Below, in pieces: positions 58,997-64,000 of a stretch of 64,000 nucleotides of DNA. Each line of letters starts with the position of its first letter. The stretch's first letter is position 1. Source of the DNA: Mycobacterium sp. ELW1 (GTDB lineage Bacteria; Actinomycetota; Actinomycetes; Mycobacteriales; Mycobacteriaceae); contig NZ_CP032155.1 in assembly GCF_008329905.1 (NCBI RefSeq), positions 868,001 to 932,000 on the forward strand, read 5' to 3'. The position numbers and the translations under genes were made by a program. The notes below the pieces were generated by a model. It was not told the DNA's origin. It worked only from the letters and a program-made list of their open reading frames with translations, and did no database searches.

Positions 58997-59016
58997 CGCG
59001 TAAGTGCGTTTACGCG
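58997..59016. promoter_or_regulatory. Palindrome CGCGTAA-N6-TTACGCG between divergent genes
   Basis: Perfect 7-bp arms around GTGCGT, immediately upstream of the GGDEF gene start at 58994 and about 80 bp before the large exported protein. An operator for the cyclase operon, the exported protein or both is plausible. Confidence 0.4.
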
Positions 59017-59039
59017 TACACACGCACGTCACCCATGGC

Positions 59040-59060
59040 GTGTGCTATACCCCTAGCAAA
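59040..59060 (+). promoter_or_regulatory. Conserved promoter-like element, repeat-protein gene 1
   Basis: GTGTGCTATA-CCC-CTAGCAAA. The same GTGTGCTATA...CTAGCAAA block is found at 61345-61363 before the second gene, at almost the same distance from its ATG (33 and 32 nt). TGC-TATACC reads as an extended -10. Confidence 0.55.
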
Positions 59061-59093
59061 TTAGCTTTCACGTCAACATCGGGGGTTGGTGCC

Positions 59094-61298
59094 ATGGGCC
59101 TGGGACAGCAGGGTCGTTACGTCGGTCGGGTCGGAGCATTGGCGGTGGCCCTCGGTGTCGGCGGGTTGATCGTCGCGCTGCCTGCGGTCGCCGGCGCGGA
59201 CGACGGGGCGGGGAACTCGGGCAAGACGACGTCGTCGGCCGGCAAGGCTGCCCCGCGGACCGCGGCGAAGACGGGTCCGCGTGCCCCGAAGGCGCCGACG
59301 TCGGCGCCGGCCGCCGCGGCCAAGCCGGCCGCATCGATCTCCGGAGCGAGCCGGCGCCCGCTGGACCGGGTCAGCGGAAGCGGCGACCCGTCGGCTCCGA
59401 TCACCGAGCCGCTGTCGTTCGCGGTGCTGGCGGCGACCCGCCGGGACGGAACCGCCCGATCGGCACGCTCGGTCGCCACCGGCGGAACCACCTCTGCGGC
59501 AGCCGCTTCGGTGCCCAGCGCCGGCGGCACGGTAACCACGCCGCCGGCCGCGGGCGCCACCGCGGGCAGCGCACTCGGCACCGCTGTGCGCAACTTCATC
59601 GACTCGCATTTCCCCGGCTGGAGCCCGATCGCCGACGAGTTGGCGCCGATCGTCGCCAACGGCATCCAGGACCTGGTCGCCAACGGCAAGATCAGTGCCG
59701 AGGTGCAGCAGCTGGTCGCGAATAACACGATCATGCAGTTCGTTTCGACGAAGATCTCCGCCGCGCTGCACACCTATCTCGGTGTGCCGTCGCCGGTCGG
59801 CACCGTCGTCGGCAATGCGGCGGTCGGCTTCGCTCGCACTGTCCTCGGCAACGCCGGCGTCCAGGCCGCGCTGGATGTCATCGCCACCGCCGTGCAGCCG
59901 GACAGCGCGCAGGCCACTGCGATCGCAGCCGGGTTGGCTGTCAACGATATTGCGCCGCTTGCGAATTACCTCAAGGCAGTGGTCGCGAACTCCTCCGACG
60001 AGATCGCGACCTTCCTGAGCAACTCGGCGGTTCAGGCTGCGCTGGCGTCAGGTGTCTCTGGTGCGGTCATTGACTTGACCAGCGGTGGGGTCATCCCGAC
60101 ATGGCTCGGCAACGTCGTCGACGGCTGGGTGACCTCCGCGCTGGGGGGCAGCCCCACCGCGACCGCTGTCGGCAATGCGCTGGGCGCAGCCGTACAGGGC
60201 TTGCTGAGCAACACCAAGGCGGTGCAGGGTGTGGCCGCGGTGGCCGGCGCTGCTGTCACCGACATCTTGTCCGCACCGGGCGTCCCGGCCGCGCTGGCCG
60301 ACTACATCACGCAGTTCGGCACCGCGCTGCTGGCGGGCGAGAACTGGATCGACGCACTGGATGTGGCCTGGCAAGGGCTGCAAGGCAATTCGGCGTTCCT
60401 GTCGGCGCTGGCTCCCGCCGCGGGTGACGCTGTGTCGTCACTGGTCACCAATGCTGATGTGGTGGCGGGCCTGGCGTCGACGGTCAAGACGCTGGTGATC
60501 AACTTGGCGGCCGACGAAGGTTTCCGCACTGTCGTCGGTGAATTGTTCGGGCCGACCTATGGTCCGACGCTTGCCGAGGCTCTGGCCGATCCGAAGTCCG
60601 CGGCGCAGCTCGGTGCGACGGCCGGCTCGGTGATCACCAGCTTCCTTGCCCAGGACGGCGTGGCGGAGACGCTGTCGGCTGCCACCGAGCAGATCGTCGC
60701 GGCGCTGCTGAGCGGGGTCTCGCCTGTCGACGTGCTCCAGGGCGCTGTGCAGCAGCTGGCGTCGGACCCGGCGTTGGTGGCGGCATTCAATGCGACCGTG
60801 CCGGATGCGCTGCAGTCGGTGCTCAAGGCGCCGGCTGTCAGGGACGTGATCAGCACGGTCGCGCAAGGTGTCGTCAATCAGCTGATCGATTCGACTCCGC
60901 TGAACAACACGGCCCTGGATCCGGTGGTGAGCCAGGTAGCCAAAGCCACGGTGCAGGCCTTCGTGTCCAACCCGGCCGCCCAGGGCCTGATCGGCGATCT
61001 CGCCGGGGATCTCCTCGGCGGAGCGCCGCCGGCCGATGTGGTGCAGACCGTCATTTCCAGGGTCGTGAACAGCCCCGCACTGCAGATCGCGCTCGGGCAG
61101 TCGCTGGGGCAGGGCTTCGGCGCGCTGCTCGGTGACAATCCGGTCGCCTACGCCGTCGGTCAGCTGGCCGGAATCGGCACGGCGCTGGCGTTGGTGTTGA
61201 GCTTCGGGGTGGCGAACCTGTTCGGTCTGACTGGCGGCTTGTCGGCGTCCTCGGTCCCGAGCGGCAGCTCGTACTTCGTGACATTGCAGATTGCCTGA
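59094..61298 (+). CDS. Large exported alanine/valine-rich repeat protein 1
   Basis: 734 aa from ATG 59094 (the in-frame ATG at 59004 lies upstream of the conserved promoter element). MGLGQQGRYVGRVGALAVAL begins a signal-like region to GADDGAG; residues about 45-135 are Ala/Pro/Ser/Thr-rich and low in complexity. From about 165 on the chain is an array of short amphipathic helices with recurring anchors (ALGGSPTATAVGNALGAAVQ, LFGPTYGPTLAEALADP, VVNQLI). No Cys except possibly none in the array. No domain is recognised. Its paralogue follows 97 nt downstream. Confidence 0.85.
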   Translation: MGLGQQGRYVGRVGALAVALGVGGLIVALPAVAGADDGAGNSGKTTSSAGKAAPRTAAKTGPRAPKAPTSAPAAAAKPAASISGASRRPLDRVSGSGDPSAPITEPLSFAVLAATRRDGTARSARSVATGGTTSAAAASVPSAGGTVTTPPAAGATAGSALGTAVRNFIDSHFPGWSPIADELAPIVANGIQDLVANGKISAEVQQLVANNTIMQFVSTKISAALHTYLGVPSPVGTVVGNAAVGFARTVLGNAGVQAALDVIATAVQPDSAQATAIAAGLAVNDIAPLANYLKAVVANSSDEIATFLSNSAVQAALASGVSGAVIDLTSGGVIPTWLGNVVDGWVTSALGGSPTATAVGNALGAAVQGLLSNTKAVQGVAAVAGAAVTDILSAPGVPAALADYITQFGTALLAGENWIDALDVAWQGLQGNSAFLSALAPAAGDAVSSLVTNADVVAGLASTVKTLVINLAADEGFRTVVGELFGPTYGPTLAEALADPKSAAQLGATAGSVITSFLAQDGVAETLSAATEQIVAALLSGVSPVDVLQGAVQQLASDPALVAAFNATVPDALQSVLKAPAVRDVISTVAQGVVNQLIDSTPLNNTALDPVVSQVAKATVQAFVSNPAAQGLIGDLAGDLLGGAPPADVVQTVISRVVNSPALQIALGQSLGQGFGALLGDNPVAYAVGQLAGIGTALALVLSFGVANLFGLTGGLSASSVPSGSSYFVTLQIA

Positions 61299-61344
61299 CC
61301 CTCCTGGGTGACCGGGCTCTGAATCCCCTCGTGCAACTTTCAGG

Positions 61345-61363
61345 GTGTGCTATATCTAGCAAA
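61345..61363 (+). promoter_or_regulatory. Conserved promoter-like element, repeat-protein gene 2
   Basis: GTGTGCTATA-T-CTAGCAAA, the same block as at 59040-59060, 32 nt before ATG 61396. TGC-TATATC reads as an extended -10. Confidence 0.55.
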
Positions 61364-61395
61364 CTATTGTGCGGGCTGGGGTGGGGGTGACTGCA

Positions 61396-64000
61396 ATGAG
61401 CCTGGGGCAGCAGGGTCGTTACATCGGTCGGGTTGGCGCGTTGGCCGTCGCCCTCGGCGTCGGAGGAGTGATTGCGGCTCTGCCCGCGGTGGCATCAGCG
61501 GATACCGGCGCGGGGGACTCGGGTAAGGCCACGGCCTCGGCAGGTAAGCACGCCCCCCGAACCCCGGCCAAGCCGGACGGCCGCACCCCGAAGGCCCCGC
61601 TTCCGGCGGCGGCAACCAAGCCCGCTCGTGCGATCTCGGCAAGTAGCCGCGTGCCGTTGGCCCGCCTCGGCGTGGGTCACGATCCCCTCGCTCCCGTTAC
61701 CGAGGCGATTTCATGGGCGGTGCTGGCGGTGACTCGTCGTGAACAGTCCGGGCCGACAGGGATCTCCGTCCCGGCAAGTTCGGTGACCACCGCGGAGCCG
61801 GCCGACGGGATCGCCCATTCGGCCAGGACGCTCAACCATGTCAGTCCAAGCCAGAAGACCGGCTCCGCAGCTTCTGTGCCGTCCGTTCAACTCGCGGAGG
61901 TGCCGGCCGCAGCGGAGGTCGAAACCTCGGCTGACATGACATTTTGGAATGACGTCGTCGCCCCGGCTCTCACCGATTTCGTCGAACTCGGCATCAAGTT
62001 CAGTGATCTCACCGCCGCCAAGCAAGCCGTGGTGAATTTGTTTCTGCCAGTAGCCATCGAATTGATGGGTGAGGCCCTGTACGGGGACCCGGTTAACGGC
62101 GCCCTGTCCGGACTGGCCGGCAATCCGGACTTCGCCACCTTCGTCAGTAATCAGGTAGAGACCAGCTTGGCGGGCATGGGGGCGTCCCAGGGCGCCGCCC
62201 AAGTCGCCGGTGCCGCAGCGGCCTACTGGTGCACATCAGTGTTGAACGACACCTTCTTTCAGAATGCGTTCGGAACATTCATCCAAACGTTGACGGTGAT
62301 TCCGAACGGCGGCGGAGCCCTCGATCTGCTGGGCGATCTCGTGACGACAGACTTCACCGTGAACGATCTCGTGAGCGCGGACCTGCTGGAAAGCGCTCCG
62401 ACAGTCGTGGGATCGCTTGCCGCCTTCCTGACGGACGAGGGCGTTCAAAGAGCGCTGGCGACGGCCACGTTCGGTGCGGTCAACATCCTCCTCGGCGCGC
62501 AGGGCGATCCTGCCTCGACCGACTTCGTGACATTCATCGGTGACAGCATTGGTAACTCGCTGGCCTCGGCGCTGGGTGGTGGTCCCGCCGCGATACAGAT
62601 AGGCGCGGCGATCAGCCAGGCCACCGTGACCTTCCTGACCACACCGGCTGTTCAAGCGAAGATCGCCGACGTTGCGGGATCGCTCTTCGGCTACACGGTG
62701 GATGGTGAAATCGCCCGCTGCACAGGGCTTTTCTGTCAGAGTGGCGTCGCCGGCGAGATCGGCAGCGTGGTCGGCACGTTATTCGCGGCTGTGGGGCTGG
62801 GTGACAACCAGGCAGATGCAATCGAAGGCGCCGTGCAGTCACTGCAAGGCAGCACAGCCGTCCAGGACGGGATCGCGGGCACAGTTGCGAGCGCGGTGTT
62901 TTCACTGTGGGCAGATTCTGCCGTGCAGCAGGGCTTCGGCACATTCGTGACCGACGCGGTGTCGGCGTTCACCGCTGACTCGGCCACGCGGCTGTTGGTG
63001 GGCCAAAGGGTCGAGCAGTCGGTCACCTCGGCGCTGGGCGGTGGCCCGGTTGCGGTGGGGGTGGGGGCCGCGGTGAGCACTGCGGTGCAGAACCTGTTGG
63101 CCAATCCCGCTGGGGTGAACGGATTGTTGGCGGTCGCCGGCGCAGCCCTGAGCTACGTCGGGATCCCGATCGGCGTATCGACGGTGATCGAGCAGGTGCT
63201 GCCTGCCATCATCGCCGGGACCGATCCGGTGACCGCTCTGGCGAACGCATGGCCTTCGTTGCGCACCTCGTCGGCCATCGAGGACTCGCTGCCCTTGGCC
63301 GTCAAGCTGGGGTTGCAGACCTTGTTCAGCTATCAGGGGCTGCTGCCGGCGCTGGGCGCCTTCATCACCGATGTCGTATCAGGTTCGGCGGCAAGCGAAC
63401 CCGTGCAAGCCTGGGTCGGCCAGCAAGTGCAGCAGGGGTTGACGGCGGCGCTGAGCGGTAGTGCTGCCGCCGCCGGGATCGGTAGTGCCGTGGGTGCCGC
63501 GGTGCAGAATCTGGTTGCCAATGTGACGTTCGTCAACGGCGTCCTCGGTGCTGCAGGATCGGCATTGACGACTCTTCTCGGTACTTCCGGGATTGCGGCA
63601 GACCTGACCGGAGCAGGGGAACAGGTCATATGGTCTCTGCTCGCCGGAAACGACGTGGCCGCCGCTGTCGGAGCTGCTTGGCAAGGGCTGCAGTCTGATT
63701 CGATGTTCACGTCGGCGCTCGGCACTGCGGTGGCCAGCGCCGTCTACGCCTTCACCAGCGACACTGGTGTGGTCGCGGCACTCGCGGCGACCACCAGTGC
63801 CCTCGTCAGCGACCTGGCATCCGACGCCGCTTTCCGGACGTTCCTCGGTGCGCTGGCCGGTCCCACCTTCGGTCCGACGTTGGTGAGCACGCTGGCCGAT
63901 CCGGCGGCCGCAACGCAGATCGCCGCGACGCTGGGCTCCCTGATCACCGGTTTCTTGGGCTATGCCGGGGTACCGGGCGCGCTGTCGAATGCCGCGCAGG
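61396..64000 (+). CDS. Large exported alanine/valine-rich repeat protein 2 (3' end outside window)
   Basis: At least 868 codons, open at the window end. MSLGQQGRYIGRVGALAVAL to VASADTGAG is nearly identical to the start of protein 1. Two Cys are visible in IARCTGLFCQSG, and one earlier in AAYWCTSVL. Repeat anchors SALGGGP at 62566 and 63028 and AALSGSA at 63445 are spaced by about 155 and 139 residues; each is followed by GxAVxxAVQNLxAN. LAGPTFGPTLVSTLADPAAATQ matches the corresponding part of protein 1. Function unknown; a surface-located repeat protein is the natural reading. Confidence 0.85.
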   Translation, partial: MSLGQQGRYIGRVGALAVALGVGGVIAALPAVASADTGAGDSGKATASAGKHAPRTPAKPDGRTPKAPLPAAATKPARAISASSRVPLARLGVGHDPLAPVTEAISWAVLAVTRREQSGPTGISVPASSVTTAEPADGIAHSARTLNHVSPSQKTGSAASVPSVQLAEVPAAAEVETSADMTFWNDVVAPALTDFVELGIKFSDLTAAKQAVVNLFLPVAIELMGEALYGDPVNGALSGLAGNPDFATFVSNQVETSLAGMGASQGAAQVAGAAAAYWCTSVLNDTFFQNAFGTFIQTLTVIPNGGGALDLLGDLVTTDFTVNDLVSADLLESAPTVVGSLAAFLTDEGVQRALATATFGAVNILLGAQGDPASTDFVTFIGDSIGNSLASALGGGPAAIQIGAAISQATVTFLTTPAVQAKIADVAGSLFGYTVDGEIARCTGLFCQSGVAGEIGSVVGTLFAAVGLGDNQADAIEGAVQSLQGSTAVQDGIAGTVASAVFSLWADSAVQQGFGTFVTDAVSAFTADSATRLLVGQRVEQSVTSALGGGPVAVGVGAAVSTAVQNLLANPAGVNGLLAVAGAALSYVGIPIGVSTVIEQVLPAIIAGTDPVTALANAWPSLRTSSAIEDSLPLAVKLGLQTLFSYQGLLPALGAFITDVVSGSAASEPVQAWVGQQVQQGLTAALSGSAAAAGIGSAVGAAVQNLVANVTFVNGVLGAAGSALTTLLGTSGIAADLTGAGEQVIWSLLAGNDVAAAVGAAWQGLQSDSMFTSALGTAVASAVYAFTSDTGVVAALAATTSALVSDLASDAAFRTFLGALAGPTFGPTLVSTLADPAAATQIAATLGSLITGFLGYAGVPGALSNAAQ

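Noticed and set aside
59004..59093. Earlier ATG (59004) as the start of giant protein 1
   Set aside because: It lies upstream of the conserved promoter-like block, and protein 2 starts exactly at the position equivalent to ATG 59094.
59094..64000. PE-PGRS, PPE or RTX identity of the giant proteins
   Set aside because: No PE/PPE N-terminal helix pair, no GGAGG-type or calcium-binding GGxGxD repeats; the repeats are Ala/Val-rich amphipathic helices.

Overview
The window is chromosomal DNA of a non-tuberculous, probably environmental, mycobacterium (Mycobacterium/Mycolicibacterium). The evidence is the high GC content, many GTG starts and four-base stop/start overlaps, mycobacterial gene families (AhpC/AhpD, MenJ, MgtA, DUF3349, Ddn-type reductases, SigF), and a gene order that matches from memory the M. 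tuberculosis block from mtnP/pnp (Rv0535) to yajQ (Rv0566c). No insertion sequence, prophage, CRISPR array or rRNA is visible. There is one tRNA, tRNA-Tyr(GTA). No stretch longer than 300 bases lacks a gene.

Layout. 1-7.0 kb: a truncated MarR regulator, mtnP, an epimerase, ahpC-ahpD, a nitronate monooxygenase-like flavoprotein, a TIGR03085 protein and a two-component system. 7.1-12 kb: a tightly overlapping run of a GT2 glycosyltransferase, a TIGR04282 protein, a methyltransferase, a membrane cytochrome b/molybdopterin oxidoreductase and a membrane protein, facing a large integral membrane protein. 12-25.5 kb: first menaquinone block (menE, menB, menC) with pitA, two DUF3349 paralogues, fadD8-like and a second acyl-CoA ligase. 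25.5-32.4 kb: an accessory block between menC and the bpoC-like gene (TetR with two operators, SDR, protein kinase, amino-acid permease, F420-type oxidoreductase, GlxA-type regulator, DJ-1/PfpI protein). 32.4-43.9 kb: second menaquinone block (bpoC-like, menD, mgtA, menG, menJ, grcC1) and htpX. 44-49.1 kb: MscS channel, secreted protein, gpsA, a Baeyer-Villiger-type monooxygenase, yajQ and tRNA-Tyr.

49.4-64 kb is the most unusual part. A SigF-family sigma factor lies behind a near-perfect SigF-type promoter and is followed by two GAF-ANTAR proteins separated by tiny ORFs. A third GAF-ANTAR gene faces them. Next to it is an operon of GAF-GGDEF cyclase, RsbQ/KAI2-like hydrolase and RsbP-like PAS-PP2C phosphatase, the pair that senses energy stress in Bacillus subtilis. 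A second membrane GGDEF protein and YajQ, a family reported to bind c-di-GMP, are close by. No RsbW-type anti-sigma or STAS anti-anti-sigma gene is visible, so the wiring is open. The window ends in two tandem genes for very long, alanine/valine-rich, internally repetitive exported proteins that share an N-terminus and an upstream promoter-like element; I do not recognise this family.

How the genes fit together: the men genes together with grcC1 and menJ make and modify menaquinone, the respiratory quinone. ahpCD, Ddn-like, F420-type and flavin enzymes deal with redox stress. The 52-59 kb island looks like an energy- or stress-sensing switch joined to c-di-GMP and RNA-binding antiterminators. 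Many starts follow a TAnnnT-like element by only 6-7 nt, which suggests leaderless transcripts.
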